A DNA stretch of 51,832 nucleotides from Desulfuromonas sp. (GCA_002869695.1 PKUD01000036.1:1-51832), one strand, 5' to 3'; numbered from the stretch's first letter, positions 43,011-51,832 are shown. The notes: generated by a model not told the origin, from the sequence alone. A program made the numbers and translations.

Positions 43011-45293
43011 TCAGGCGCAGACGCGCAGGATCTGTTGCAGGTCGGTCTGTCCTTGCAGGATTTTTTTGATCCCGTCCATCTTCAGTGTACACATCCCGTC
43101 ATCTATTGCCAGGTCACGAATATCTTCCAACGCCAGATTGTCCTTGATGGCCCGGCGGATTACTTCGGATGTCGCCATCAATTCATGGATGGCGATACGG
43201 CCTCGATAGCCGGTCTGGCCACACTTTTCGCAGCCCTGCTTGCGATAGAGGGTGATCTCTTCCGGATTCCGTGGCAGTTCATGTTTCTGGTAATACTCCT
43301 TGCCGTACGCCTGGACCAGTTCACCCAGCTCAGTGATGCTTGGATGGTAGGGTTCGCGACAGTCGGGACAGAGTCTACGGGCCAGTCGCTGGGCCAGGAT
43401 GCCGACCATCGCGTTGGCGAAATTGAACGGGTCCATACCCATCTCGATGAGCCGGACGACGGTCTCGGCAGCACTGTTGGTATGCAGGGTGGTAAAGACC
43501 ATATGGCCGGTCAGTGACGCCTCGATAGCAATTTTAGCGGTTTCCGCATCGCGCATCTCACCAATCATGATCACGTCCGGGTCGGCACGCAGAAAAGATC
43601 GTAGCGCCTCGGGGAAATTGAAGTTGATTTTCGGCTGGATTTGGACCTGGCGAAGTCCGGCCTGAGTGATCTCCACCGGGTCTTCCGCCGTCCATATTTT
43701 TCGATCCGGTGTGTTGATATGGCCGAGGGCCGAGTGAAGGGTCGTGGTTTTTCCCGAACCGGTCGGACCGACGCAGAGAACGATACCGTAGGGGGTACTT
43801 AGCATGCCCCTGAAGCTTTCCAGGTTCTGCTCGGAAAAGCCCATCTGCTCCAACTTTAACGGTTTGGAGGAAGAGAGTATCCGCAGCACCGCATCTTCCA
43901 GACCACCGGTTGTCGGGGTAATTTCAACCCGGAACTCGATCTTCTTATTGCCGGAGCGCATCAGGATTTTGCCGCTCTGTGGTCTGCGTCGTTCCGCAAT
44001 ATCCAGCTGGGAAATGATCTTCAGCCGTGAAATGATCGCCTTTTTGAACTTGTGTGAAACCTGGTGGGCGACATCGCAGATGCCGTCGATCCGGTAACGG
44101 ATCTGCAGCGGCTTTTGCCCATGCCCCGGTTCGAAGTGGATATCCGAGACTCCTTTGTTATAGCCATCGAGCAGAACCCGGTTGACCAGGGTGATGATCT
44201 GCGAATCTTTCTCGGTAATTTTGTAGTCGGAAACATCTTCGGTGTCCTGAATGTCAATATCATCCTCATCCATATCACCGATCAGATCAGAAATCGATTC
44301 GTCCAACTGTGCCGATTCTTGGGCGTAAAATTTGTCGATCGCCTCTTGGATCTTGGTCGCCGGGGCGGTTACAAATTCGACAACATAGCTGGTGGAAAAA
44401 CGCAGCGTGTCGCCGATTGTGTGGTTGGTCGGGTCTGACGTCGCCACCGTCAGGACGTTCCGTTCGAGGGACACGGGAAAGGCTTTTAGTTGGTTGACCA
44501 TGGTCTTGTTCAGGGCGTCCAGCGCCCGCTTGGTCGGCTCAAGGGACTCCAGGTCAACCTGGCGCATGCGAAACTTTGCCGACAGGGCGGCCAGCAGCTG
44601 TTCCTCGGTGATCAGCCCGTTTTCGATCAGCAGTTCACCAATCCGTTTTTTCTTTCCCTTGGTCTGGGACTCCAGCGCTGTTTCCACCTGTTCCCGGGTG
44701 ACCAGGCCCGCTTCGATGAGCAGATCTCCGACCCTGAATTTGGCATTGGGAGAGAGCTTGTTCGCTGCGTCCTGAATAGTTTTTTCGAGCTTTTCCGGAG
44801 CGACTCCCTGTTCTTCAGTCAGAATTTCACCGACTTTGCGTGTGCGCAGTTTCTGCTGCTCGGCCAGCACCTTTTTGACGTCGTTCTCTTCGATCACTCC
44901 ACCTTCTTCGAGGATTTCAGTCAGGTGACGGTCCTCGTTGCGTTGCCTGATTCCATTGATGGTAAAGAAGATATTGCGATATTCGGTGTCCTTGCGTACC
45001 GGGAAAGCGAGGACTCCGGAGGGGTATTCCTGTTTCGGAGACACCCTCATCTTGAACGATTCTCCGGTCACGGTTTCAATATGTTCAACCTTTTCATCCG
45101 GCGAAGAGGGGATCTGCCATTCACCCTGGGCCATGATCATCACGTAGCAGAGGCTCTCCAGCGGGATGTGGGCCACCTTTCCCGAGGAGGTCAACTCGGC
45201 CTGTATACTTTTCTGGCGGGGATGAAAGGCACTGAGCAGGGTGGCGTCCACGCTGCGTCCGTCAAGATATTTCAGAATCAGAGGATGTTTCAT
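43011..45293 (-). CDS. GspE/PilB-type secretion ATPase with extended N-terminus
   Basis: 760 residues. N-terminal region (1-130) starts LILKYLDGRSVDATLL. Two MshEN-type repeats follow (RVGDLLIEAGLVTREQVETAL and RIGELLIENGLITEEQLLAAL); in other ATPases this domain binds c-di-GMP. The core has Walker A GPTGSGKTTT (about residue 508), the Asp box, Walker B DPDVIMIGEMRD, His box TGHMVFTTLHTN, and a zinc tetra-cysteine motif (CPDC and CEKC). It powers type IV pilus extension, type II secretion or a related machine; no pil or gsp gene is adjacent, so the machine is not identified. A sigma-70 promoter lies upstream. Confidence 0.92.
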   Translation of the reverse strand: MKHPLILKYLDGRSVDATLLSAFHPRQKSIQAELTSSGKVAHIPLESLCYVMIMAQGEWQIPSSPDEKVEHIETVTGESFKMRVSPKQEYPSGVLAFPVRKDTEYRNIFFTINGIRQRNEDRHLTEILEEGGVIEENDVKKVLAEQQKLRTRKVGEILTEEQGVAPEKLEKTIQDAANKLSPNAKFRVGDLLIEAGLVTREQVETALESQTKGKKKRIGELLIENGLITEEQLLAALSAKFRMRQVDLESLEPTKRALDALNKTMVNQLKAFPVSLERNVLTVATSDPTNHTIGDTLRFSTSYVVEFVTAPATKIQEAIDKFYAQESAQLDESISDLIGDMDEDDIDIQDTEDVSDYKITEKDSQIITLVNRVLLDGYNKGVSDIHFEPGHGQKPLQIRYRIDGICDVAHQVSHKFKKAIISRLKIISQLDIAERRRPQSGKILMRSGNKKIEFRVEITPTTGGLEDAVLRILSSSKPLKLEQMGFSEQNLESFRGMLSTPYGIVLCVGPTGSGKTTTLHSALGHINTPDRKIWTAEDPVEITQAGLRQVQIQPKINFNFPEALRSFLRADPDVIMIGEMRDAETAKIAIEASLTGHMVFTTLHTNSAAETVVRLIEMGMDPFNFANAMVGILAQRLARRLCPDCREPYHPSITELGELVQAYGKEYYQKHELPRNPEEITLYRKQGCEKCGQTGYRGRIAIHELMATSEVIRRAIKDNLALEDIRDLAIDDGMCTLKMDGIKKILQGQTDLQQILRVCA

Positions 45294-45628
45294 GGTCAGG
45301 TGCCCCTCCTGCGAGCGCTGTTAGCAGGTAGATAATTGCATTGTAATGGCACAAAATTAAGAATATTCTCATTTTTATAATGTAATGGTGTTTTTGTCAA
45401 ATAAAAAAACATGAAATATTAGATGGATAGCTTCGGCGTTATGCTTTGGCCCGCAATTTTTTTAATTCACGGGAGGAAAGTGACCTTAGATTATATTATT
45501 TGGCGGGAATGAAAAAACTTGTTGTAAAATTAGATATGACTAATATATTATGGTCATTCAATTCTCCTGTGTGCGGGAGTCTTCCTTTAATTTATTGAGA
45601 GTTGCCCCTTACATTGAAGTGGTAAGTC
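45294..45628. other. AT-rich divergent intergenic region
   Basis: 335 bases between the ATPase gene and the GGDEF/EAL gene. It carries the ATPase promoter. For the GGDEF/EAL gene, TTGTAA followed after 16 bases by TATATT around 45524-45551 is the best candidate pair. A short hairpin CTCC-TGTGTGCG-GGAG (45563-45578) is also present. No gene is seen. Confidence 0.5.
45374..45400 (-). promoter_or_regulatory. Candidate sigma-70 promoter of the GspE/PilB-type gene
   Basis: On the minus strand TTGACA (45395-45400) and TATAAA (45374-45379) are spaced by 15 bases, about 80 bases before the start codon. Confidence 0.4.
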
Positions 45629-48625
45629 ATGAATCAACTGGAAATCATATCTGTTGTCCAGGTCGCGATCGGTGCTGTGCTGATGTTGTTCCCGATCGTC
45701 GCCAGCATGCGCATCAGGACTCAGGTTCCGAGCAAATTCCGCAGGAAATGGCTGGATCTGATCTGGTTGATGGTTTTCTTCTTTGTCGGGTACCTCTGCT
45801 ATATCGCCAACCTGTTCAGTTCCATCGCTCTGCCGCTGGAACTGGTTACCGGCACGATCTTCATGGGTGGTGCTTTTTTCGTCTACCGGGTCATCAGTAT
45901 CTCCAGTACCACGATCAGCGCATTTCGCCAGAGCAACAAAGCACTGAAAACCGAAATCAGGCAACGGGAACAACGCGAAGCCGATCGGCATCGCTACGAG
46001 AATGGCCTCGAAGTTCTTGACGCCCAGGTCCGCAAGCTGATCCTGGCGGCCAGCGATGTGGATCGGTTTAACCGGACCCTCTGTGAGTCGGTGCGGGATC
46101 TTGTCAGCGCTGATATAGCGTTGGTTTTATCACTGGACAAAGACGGAAGAGCCTTTACCTACCTGGAGGCCATCGGTGAAAAGTCGGAACTGATCCTTGG
46201 ACAGACGGTCACCCTGGAAGATGGTGGAATCTGCGGGCTGATGTTCAACCAGGAGGATACGGTCTATATTCCCGCGCTCAGTGAGAGCCCGCATACAAAT
46301 CAGCAGCTTGCCGCAAAACTCGAGGTATCGACGGGCATGGTGGCACCGCTCTGGCACCTGGATCGGATTGTCGGTGGGCTCACCGCATTCCGGCGGGAAG
46401 AACCGTTTGACGAGATCGACAGTCAGTTATTGAACCTGTTCAGTCTACGCGCATCAATCGCCCTGCAGAACATGAAACTGCTGGCCGATCTGGAGCAGCG
46501 GGTCAAGGAACGGACCGTAGAGCTTGATTCGCAGAACAAGTTACTGGAGAAGATTATCACCAATATTCCCAGTTACGTGTTCTGGAAAGATCAGCATGCC
46601 AACTACCTGGGCTGCAATTCGAAATTTGCCAGCCTGGTCGGTCTGGAAAGCCCCCTGGATGTCCCAGGCAAGTCGGATTATGATCTGCCCTGGTCTGCAG
46701 CCACGGCGGAGAGAAATCGACGTGAGTCGATCAAGGTAATCTCCTCCGGTCTCAGTGTGCTGCACGACGAGGTGGTGGAACCTGTTGCTGACCAGGTCTT
46801 CAAGTATTACCAGCACAGCCGCATTCCCCTGAAAGACAGCCACGGACAGGTCACCGGAATGCTCGGGATTATCGACGACGTGACCGAACGGAAAAGGGCG
46901 GAACAGGTCATAGCCAGCGAACGCAGTTTCCTGCAGACAGTGATCGATGGGGTTGTCGATCCCACCTTTGTCATTGGTCTCGATTATGGGGTCCGCTTGA
47001 TGAACAAGGCTGCCAAAGGGTATCTCACCGATACGATGAATGAGGATGGTCCCCTTTTCTGTTACCAGGTCTCTCATCATCAGGAGTCTCCCTGCAACAG
47101 CAGCGAACACCCCTGCCCGCTGCAGGAAGTTCAGCGGACCGGTCGGGCGGTCAACGTTGTCCATGAACACAAACTGCCCAACGGTGAAATGCGCAGCTTT
47201 GAACTGCTGGCATCACCGCTGTGGGATGAAGAAGGCGAGTTGAGCGGGATCATCGAATCGGCTCGCGATATTACCGACCGCCTGAAGGTGGAGGATGATC
47301 TGCGCGAACACCAGCGGCACCTTGACTTTCTTGCTCACCACGATTCCCTGACCGGGTTGCCGAACCGACTGCTGCTGAACGATCGGTTGCGCCATGCCAT
47401 GGCGACTGCTGCCAGAAATAAGCAGACGCTGGGTCTTCTGTTTATCGATCTCGACCGGTTCAAGAATATCAACGATTCGTTGGGCCATGAACTGGGCGAC
47501 GACCTATTGCGCGAGGTGGCCAAACGGCTGAGCGGATGTCTGCGCGACCTGGACACCCTGGCGAGGATGGGGGGAGATGAATTTGTCGTCGTCCTGGAGC
47601 GGGTCAAGTCCCCGCAGGAGGTTTCGCTGGTCGCGAACAAGATTCTCGACTGTTTCTCCCGCTCTTTCCTGCTTTCCGGGCATGAAATCTTTACCACGGC
47701 GAGCATCGGCATCAGCCTCTATCCCGATGATGCCGTGGACGTGATGGGCCTGATGAAGAGTGCCGATTCCGCCATGTATCGGGCCAAGGGCAGTGGCAGG
47801 AACAACTACCAGTTCTATCGTCCGGAGATGAATGCCCGGACCCATGACCGCCTGCTGTTGGAGAACAGTTTGCGCAAAGCACTGGAAGGGGATCAGCTGC
47901 TGCTTCATTTCCAGCCGCAGGTCGATATGGTGAGCGGTGAACTGACTGGGATCGAGGCTTTGGTGCGCTGGCAGCCGCCGGGGCAGGAGATGGTCTCGCC
48001 AGGTGACTTCATTCCGCTGGCGGAAGAGACCGGTCTGATCCTGCCGCTGGGCGAGTGGGTTCTGCGGGCCGTCTGCCTGCAGATCAGTCGCTGGCAGACA
48101 GCGGGACTCAAGCCGGTACAGGTTTCGTTGAATATTTCCGCCCTGCAGTTCAACCAGCACAATTTCCTCGAAGTCGTCGACCGGATACTGGCGGAAACAG
48201 GAATAGACCCGCAATGGATAGAATTTGAACTGACCGAAAGTGCGGCGATGGCGAATGTGGAATCGACGATCAATATTCTCGATCAGCTGAAACAGCGCGG
48301 GATTAAACTCACGATCGACGATTTCGGTACCGGATATTCCTCACTCAGCTACCTCAAGCGCTTACCGATTTCCAAGCTGAAGATCGATCGTTCCTTCGTT
48401 CGCGATATTACCGTTGACTCGCACAACGCATCCATCACCACATCCATTGTCGCCCTGGCTCGCAGCATGCAACTGAATGTCCTGGCTGAGGGGGTCGAAA
48501 CTCAAGAGCAGAGCCGCATATTGCTGGAACAGGGCTGTCAGCTGGGGCAGGGGTTCCTCTATTCCCGACCGGTTTCGGCGGCTGAAATGGAGAAAATTCT
48601 CGAGCGGCAGAAGATTGCCGTTTGA
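45629..48625 (+). CDS. Membrane GAF/PAS/GGDEF/EAL c-di-GMP regulator
   Basis: 998 residues. Membrane helices lie in the first 95 residues (VVQVAIGAVLMLFPIVAS and LIWLMVFFFVGYLCYIANL, then LVTGTIFMGGAFFVYRV). A GAF domain spans about 135-285, a coiled coil about 285-305, and two PAS domains about 310-550. The GGDEF site (about 648-652, RMGGDEFVVVLE) is intact, and so is the EAL domain (EALVRW about 775, NISALQF, ELTESAAM, TIDDFGTGYSSLSYL, KIDRSF, EGVE), so both diguanylate cyclase and phosphodiesterase activities are possible. It is followed by a strong hairpin. The upstream sequence has only a weak ribosome-binding site (GAAGTGG). Confidence 0.93.
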   Translation: MNQLEIISVVQVAIGAVLMLFPIVASMRIRTQVPSKFRRKWLDLIWLMVFFFVGYLCYIANLFSSIALPLELVTGTIFMGGAFFVYRVISISSTTISAFRQSNKALKTEIRQREQREADRHRYENGLEVLDAQVRKLILAASDVDRFNRTLCESVRDLVSADIALVLSLDKDGRAFTYLEAIGEKSELILGQTVTLEDGGICGLMFNQEDTVYIPALSESPHTNQQLAAKLEVSTGMVAPLWHLDRIVGGLTAFRREEPFDEIDSQLLNLFSLRASIALQNMKLLADLEQRVKERTVELDSQNKLLEKIITNIPSYVFWKDQHANYLGCNSKFASLVGLESPLDVPGKSDYDLPWSAATAERNRRESIKVISSGLSVLHDEVVEPVADQVFKYYQHSRIPLKDSHGQVTGMLGIIDDVTERKRAEQVIASERSFLQTVIDGVVDPTFVIGLDYGVRLMNKAAKGYLTDTMNEDGPLFCYQVSHHQESPCNSSEHPCPLQEVQRTGRAVNVVHEHKLPNGEMRSFELLASPLWDEEGELSGIIESARDITDRLKVEDDLREHQRHLDFLAHHDSLTGLPNRLLLNDRLRHAMATAARNKQTLGLLFIDLDRFKNINDSLGHELGDDLLREVAKRLSGCLRDLDTLARMGGDEFVVVLERVKSPQEVSLVANKILDCFSRSFLLSGHEIFTTASIGISLYPDDAVDVMGLMKSADSAMYRAKGSGRNNYQFYRPEMNARTHDRLLLENSLRKALEGDQLLLHFQPQVDMVSGELTGIEALVRWQPPGQEMVSPGDFIPLAEETGLILPLGEWVLRAVCLQISRWQTAGLKPVQVSLNISALQFNQHNFLEVVDRILAETGIDPQWIEFELTESAAMANVESTINILDQLKQRGIKLTIDDFGTGYSSLSYLKRLPISKLKIDRSFVRDITVDSHNASITTSIVALARSMQLNVLAEGVETQEQSRILLEQGCQLGQGFLYSRPVSAAEMEKILERQKIAV

Positions 48626-48653
48626 CGAACTGCTCCTGCGATACATCTCCCTG

Positions 48654-48686
48654 CAAGGCCCCCGACATGCAATGTCGGGGGCCTTG
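48654..48686. terminator. Strong hairpin between the GGDEF/EAL and dioxygenase-like genes
   Basis: CAAGGCCCCCGACAT and ATGTCGGGGGCCTTG pair perfectly over 15 bp with a 3-base loop. It lies 28 bases after the plus-strand stop and 23 bases after the minus-strand stop of the next gene, so it can serve both. The T-run is poor, so termination may rely on stem strength alone. Confidence 0.75.
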
Positions 48687-48708
48687 TTCGTTATGTCGCT
48701 TTACCGGA

Positions 48709-49194
48709 TCAGGGGACGGGAATCAGGGTCAGATCAAAAACTGAACTGGTGGTCCCTCGCCGCAGGTAGTGCTGGGTCACCAGTGTCCGGAATCCGGGCG
48801 CCGAGACCCGGATATGGATATGTGCCGGACGGGTCAGGTATTCCCCCGGAATGTCGGTCTCCAGCTGATACCCTCCGCTCTCGCCGGTGATCACCGCGGC
48901 CCGGTGAGCATCATCATAGCGGCCGTCAGGGCCAGTCTGCCAGAACTCGATCAGGCTGGCAGATATTTCTGAGCAGTCGATTGCAGATTTTACTGTTCCG
49001 GTCAGCAGGTAGCCTTTCCCTATCTGCGACCGCAATGGAGCACCGGGACGGTAAAAGGGACCCATTTCGTCTTCCTGGGTCGGCTGGCACAGGTACCCGG
49101 TTGCTTTTTGCTGAACGGCTGTTTCAGCCCCACCGGCCGAAACGGCAAACCCGGTTGAGAGCATCAGTAGAATAAGAAGCTGCGGTCTCCACAT
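48709..49194 (-). CDS. Secreted intradiol-ring-cleavage dioxygenase-like protein
   Basis: 161 residues with a signal peptide (about 1-23, ending SAGGA). The intradiol dioxygenase fold is shown by DEMGPFYRPGAP, GTVKSAIDCSEISASLIEFWQTGPDGRYD (Tyr iron ligand) and RPAHIHIRV (the two His ligands). The protein is shorter than catechol dioxygenases and exported, so it is an intradiol-like family member whose substrate is unknown. The ribosome-binding site is weak. It is minus strand and converges on the GGDEF/EAL gene. Confidence 0.85.
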   Translation of the reverse strand: MWRPQLLILLMLSTGFAVSAGGAETAVQQKATGYLCQPTQEDEMGPFYRPGAPLRSQIGKGYLLTGTVKSAIDCSEISASLIEFWQTGPDGRYDDAHRAAVITGESGGYQLETDIPGEYLTRPAHIHIRVSAPGFRTLVTQHYLRRGTTSSVFDLTLIPVP

Positions 49195-49242
49195 AACAGC
49201 AGTATAACATTGCCAGCAGTCGCTTTTCGAGGGCGATCGGTG

Positions 49243-49268
49243 AAAAAAAAGGCGGCCATGCGGCCGCC
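49243..49268 (-). terminator. Intrinsic terminator of the decaheme cytochrome
   Basis: GGCGGCC and GGCCGCC pair around a 4-base loop; on the minus strand eight T follow (49243-49250). It lies about 36 bases past the cytochrome stop codon. Confidence 0.85.
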
Positions 49269-49303
49269 CGATTTCATTGGAAAGAGAATCTTAGTTCAGC
49301 GAA

Positions 49304-51325
49304 TCAGTTACAGACATCGCTGTGATCATACAACACAGTGTCGACAAACTCACTGACGCAGTTCGGGTCGCACGGTGAGCAGAGGCCACGCTCGGGGCGC
49401 TCGAAGCTGTGGCAGAAACCACAACCGATACCGGAGCCCTTCTGCAGGTGGCCGTGCATCCGGCCCTGGTCGCGGGGCAGTTTTTTGTCGCTGTGGCACT
49501 GGTTACAGACGTCAGCTTTCGGCCCTTTGAGTTTGTAGCCGAGAAGGTCCAGTTCACTGTCGCTGTCGACGCTGAAGCTGTTGTGGCACTGCGCGCAGTC
49601 GATGGTTGCCGCCTGGGGAGCGCCATGGTTGAGTAGCCCGTAGGTTTCGGTGGTGATCAGTTCCCAGGGCTCATTGGACGGATATCCCATGTTGACCAGA
49701 CCGGAGGCGACTGCGGTGTCAAGGTCACCGGAGACCTTGAGGAAGTCAAAGGTGTCCACGGAAATAATCACATCGTCAGCGATGGTCTTCGGCTGGTAAG
49801 CGGTCTTGTACTTGAAGGGATACAGCTTGCCATCATTGATGTCACCGTTCGGCCGTGAGGTCGGATAGGTTCCGGTGGCCGGATCGAGGACTGCCGTTTC
49901 GCCGAGCAGGCCGTTGTGGCTGGTACGGTTCCAGAACTTGAGCACCGGCTTCAGGTCGGAGGCCAGTTCAGAGTAGGGGTGGCCGGGGCCGGAGACGCCG
50001 TCAGCCGGCGCACCGTCATGATGGAATTCCCAGTCACGATGAACTTCGGTGGGCCACTTGCCGTACAGGTCGATATGGCAGGCCTGGCAGGAGACCCGGT
50101 TGACGTGACGGTCAGCGTCGGTACGGTTCAGGCCGGCGTCGGTGTGGCCGGTGCCACTGTCCATGCCGGTGTGGCAGGTGGTGCAGGCAACTTCAGAAGC
50201 GTAGTCAGTGGCCCGCAGGTCGGAGCCTTTTCCGGTGACCTTGTGGTTAACGAAGGTATGGCATTCGAAGCAGCTAACATTGGCGCCTGCGTTGTTCATA
50301 TGCACGTCGAAGTCGGGGTCGGTGTTGGTGATGTCGGCCATGGACAGATCGCCACGCTTGACGCCGTCGCCGCCGCCGGCATTGGCGTGGCACTTCAGGC
50401 AGTTTTTGCGCGCGGGCTTGCCGATTGTCCGCACATATGACTCGAGGGTCGCCTGGTCGGTGCCGACCGGTGCGCCCATGGAACCATCAGCAAGGCGGGT
50501 CCTGACCAGCGGGTAGTCGGTGGTACTGTGGCACATCAGGCAGTCGATATTGCTGTTGTCAGCCTGGGAATCATCCGGACGCAGACCGCGACCCACGTGG
50601 CAGGTGCCGCAGACCGGCCAGTCACCGAGAATGTTGATGCAGTAACTGTTGAGAGCGTTGGTCAGTTTGCCCTGCTGGGTGCCGGGCTGATTCGTCATGT
50701 CGGGAGCTTCGCCAACCCAGGTGTAATGCAGGGCACCAGCCATCTCGTTGAACTGAGCGTTGTGACAGCTCATGCAGTTTGCCGGATACTCTTCGTAGAG
50801 CAGGGCGTTGTGCGGATCGGTGCAGGCCGGGTCGCCGCTGCACTCGCTGTCGGCGCAGTCGGTGGCGCCGTCGCAATCGTCGTCATTGTTGTCAGAACAA
50901 TTGACTTCGGAGGAAGCGGTCGTGGTGCAGGTGCTGCAGCCTTCGTCTGTCTGGCCGTCACAGTTATCGTCGATACCGTTGTCACAAACCTCGGCAACGC
51001 CGGGGTTAACCTCAGAGAGAGTGTCGTCGCAATCTTCCTGCGCAAAGGTGCAGGACGCGTCAGCTGGGAAGCCATAGCCGTCACTGTCGTTATCGACGCA
51101 GGTGACGGGCTCACATCCTTCGTCAATGACCCCGTCGCAGTTGTTGTCGACATCGTCACAGACTTCAGTCGCACCTGGATTGATAGCGGCATCACTGTCA
51201 TTACAATCCTTGTTGCTGGTGTAGCCGTCTTTGTCGCCATCGACCGGCTTGCCGGCAAAAGCCGTTGCGCTGCTGAGTGTCAGCACCAGAAACAGGATGC
51301 TGATGATTGCCAGAAACTTCTTCAT
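49304..51325 (-). CDS. Secreted decaheme c-type cytochrome with MopE-like Ca/metal repeats
   Basis: 673 residues from the ATG at 51325, AAGGAGG upstream. A signal peptide ends near TAFA (about 24). Two MopE-type repeats follow: DKDGYTSNKDCNDSD-x-INPGATEVCDD and DNNCDGVIDEGC, then a second copy and a third, degenerate one (to about 168). Such DxDxDG/Cys repeats bind Ca or other metals and occur on secreted proteins. From residue 184 onward there are ten CxxCH heme sites: CMSCH, CGTCH, CLMCH, CLKCH, CFECH, CTTCH, CQACH, CAQCH, CNQCH and CGFCH. It should carry electrons outside the inner membrane, probably at the cell surface in metal or electrode respiration. A sigma-54 promoter lies upstream. 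Confidence 0.93.
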   Translation of the reverse strand: MKKFLAIISILFLVLTLSSATAFAGKPVDGDKDGYTSNKDCNDSDAAINPGATEVCDDVDNNCDGVIDEGCEPVTCVDNDSDGYGFPADASCTFAQEDCDDTLSEVNPGVAEVCDNGIDDNCDGQTDEGCSTCTTTASSEVNCSDNNDDDCDGATDCADSECSGDPACTDPHNALLYEEYPANCMSCHNAQFNEMAGALHYTWVGEAPDMTNQPGTQQGKLTNALNSYCINILGDWPVCGTCHVGRGLRPDDSQADNSNIDCLMCHSTTDYPLVRTRLADGSMGAPVGTDQATLESYVRTIGKPARKNCLKCHANAGGGDGVKRGDLSMADITNTDPDFDVHMNNAGANVSCFECHTFVNHKVTGKGSDLRATDYASEVACTTCHTGMDSGTGHTDAGLNRTDADRHVNRVSCQACHIDLYGKWPTEVHRDWEFHHDGAPADGVSGPGHPYSELASDLKPVLKFWNRTSHNGLLGETAVLDPATGTYPTSRPNGDINDGKLYPFKYKTAYQPKTIADDVIISVDTFDFLKVSGDLDTAVASGLVNMGYPSNEPWELITTETYGLLNHGAPQAATIDCAQCHNSFSVDSDSELDLLGYKLKGPKADVCNQCHSDKKLPRDQGRMHGHLQKGSGIGCGFCHSFERPERGLCSPCDPNCVSEFVDTVLYDHSDVCN

Positions 51326-51460
51326 TGCGTGCTTCCTCCTTGGCATCGTTGAGGGGCCTTCATGGTCCCGTTAAAAAAATGGTTCTATCTGGGGTGTGCA
51401 TAAGAAACGCTGAGCAGGCCTCAGCAAGAAGTAACGTTTTGTTTCGTCCGCTTGTTCTTG

Positions 51461-51477
51461 AGCAATTAGCTTGCCAA
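51461..51477 (-). promoter_or_regulatory. Near-consensus sigma-54 promoter of the decaheme cytochrome
   Basis: On the minus strand TTGGCAAGCTAATTGCT matches the -24/-12 consensus YTGGCACGrNNNTTGCW, with the invariant GG and GC separated by exactly 10 bases and TTGCT intact. Only one or two positions differ. It would give a leader of about 125 bases. RpoN-dependent expression through an activator would follow. Confidence 0.8.
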
Positions 51478-51731
51478 GTTCATTGATTTGAAAAATTGTC
51501 CAGTAATATCAGAGATTATTCAAAATATAATATGCGTTTTTATATGGGGGGTAGAGTTGTGGGTTGTGGGGCTTATCCCGCAGCTGCCTGGGGCAAAATA
51601 CCCATTCTTGACCCACTCGCTATGTTGAATATATTTATAGTTGAATGTTCAAATATCGTAGGTTTTGTGGAAAACAGAGAGACTTAATGCGGCAAAGAAT
51701 TTGTCGATTTGATCTTTGGAGCAACAGACAC

Positions 51732-51759
51732 AAAAAAGGGGCGGCCGATTGGCCGCCCC
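51732..51759 (-). terminator. Intrinsic terminator of the gene at the right edge
   Basis: GGGGCGGCC and GGCCGCCCC pair over 9 bp with a 4-base loop; on the minus strand six T follow (51732-51737). It lies 35 bases past the partial gene's stop. Confidence 0.85.
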
Positions 51760-51794
51760 TTTGGCGTTACTTTTTACTGTCTAACGATTTGAAC

Positions 51795-51832
51795 TTAGTT
51801 GCCACATCCATGGTTGAACGGAATGTTGTCAA
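51795..51832 (-). CDS. 3' end of a minus-strand gene, C-terminus DNIPFNHGCGN
   Basis: Only the last 11 codons and TAA are in the window. The tail contains His and Cys (FNHGCGN), similar in style to the ends of secreted cytochrome or MopE-like proteins, but that is weak evidence. A strong terminator follows, which supports a real gene end. Confidence 0.5.
   Translation of the reverse strand, partial: DNIPFNHGCGN

Larger units (their letters stand above)
51326..51794. other. Intergenic region upstream of the decaheme cytochrome
   Basis: 469 bases. It holds the sigma-54 promoter, the ribosome-binding site of the cytochrome gene, and a terminator for the next minus-strand gene. A search by eye for GEMM-type riboswitch cores (CGCAAAG, GGGTAGCC) found none. 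A 63-codon plus frame at 51496-51687 has no support as a gene. Confidence 0.55.

Noticed and set aside
44490-45335. 281-codon plus frame
   Set aside because: Antisense shadow of the GspE/PilB-type ATPase gene.
50528-51352. 274-codon plus frame rich in Val/Ala
   Set aside because: Antisense shadow of the cytochrome's repeat region; caused by the repeated Asp/Cys codons.
51326-51737. GEMM-type (c-di-GMP/cGAMP) riboswitch upstream of the cytochrome
   Set aside because: Such elements are common before cytochromes in this group, but the conserved core sequences were not found in this leader.

Overview
The window looks like chromosomal DNA from an anaerobic, respiratory bacterium of the Desulfuromonadia group (Geobacter/Desulfuromonas relatives). 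This is an inference from gene content: a decaheme c-type cytochrome with MopE-like repeats, many c-di-GMP proteins (PilZ, HD-GYP, GGDEF/EAL), sigma-54 control, PilB/GspE-type and DUF4388 proteins, and two genes that appear to read TGA as selenocysteine. No tRNA, rRNA, CRISPR array, insertion sequence or prophage gene was recognised. Most of the window is ordinary, tightly packed housekeeping DNA.

Left part (1-13.4 kb). It opens inside a sigma-54 activator gene, then a FadL-type porin, then a three-gene signalling block (large PilZ protein, SAM methyltransferase, V4R-like/GAF/HD-GYP/PilZ protein). These are followed by a small orphan protein, a GDSL lipoprotein, an MscS channel, a thermonuclease with an overlapping membrane protein, and an rrf2-cysK-larE operon for cysteine synthesis and sulfur transfer.

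Middle part (13.5-34.5 kb). A four-gene operon (DUF302, BASS/arsenite-type permease, DUF134 regulator, DUF1847 cysteine-rich protein) is followed by a thioesterase, CvfB, a stand-alone HdrB-like CCG protein and the divergent argP/argO pair. Next come two adjacent divergent genes whose predicted redox cysteine is encoded by TGA: a peroxiredoxin-like UxxC protein, and a DUF411 protein whose CGCC motif becomes UGCC. Then follow DUF4405, pgi, a ferritin-like protein, a TerB/J-domain protein, DUF4388, plsC, two FKBP isomerases, zinc-ribbon proteins, a cold-shock protein, and a full-length phosphagen (arginine-kinase-like) kinase. The kinase has a strikingly structured leader with a 26-codon upstream ORF. 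An S1-domain protein and a glutathione-reductase-type enzyme close this part.

Right part (34.6-51.8 kb). leuC-leuD-queF, a MerR-methyltransferase fusion preceded by a small protein resembling its own middle domain, pldA, asd, an SDR-DUF2867 protein, a GspE/PilB ATPase, a large GAF/PAS/GGDEF/EAL protein, a secreted intradiol-dioxygenase-like protein, and the decaheme cytochrome under a near-consensus sigma-54 promoter. The window closes in the 3' end of another minus-strand gene.

The strongest candidates for something new are the TGA-encoded DUF411 protein beside a second TGA-encoded redox protein (20.6-21.9 kb), and the phosphagen-kinase leader (31.53-31.69 kb), where a 12-bp perfect hairpin hides the ribosome-binding site of a small ORF whose last Arg codons form the kinase's own ribosome-binding site.
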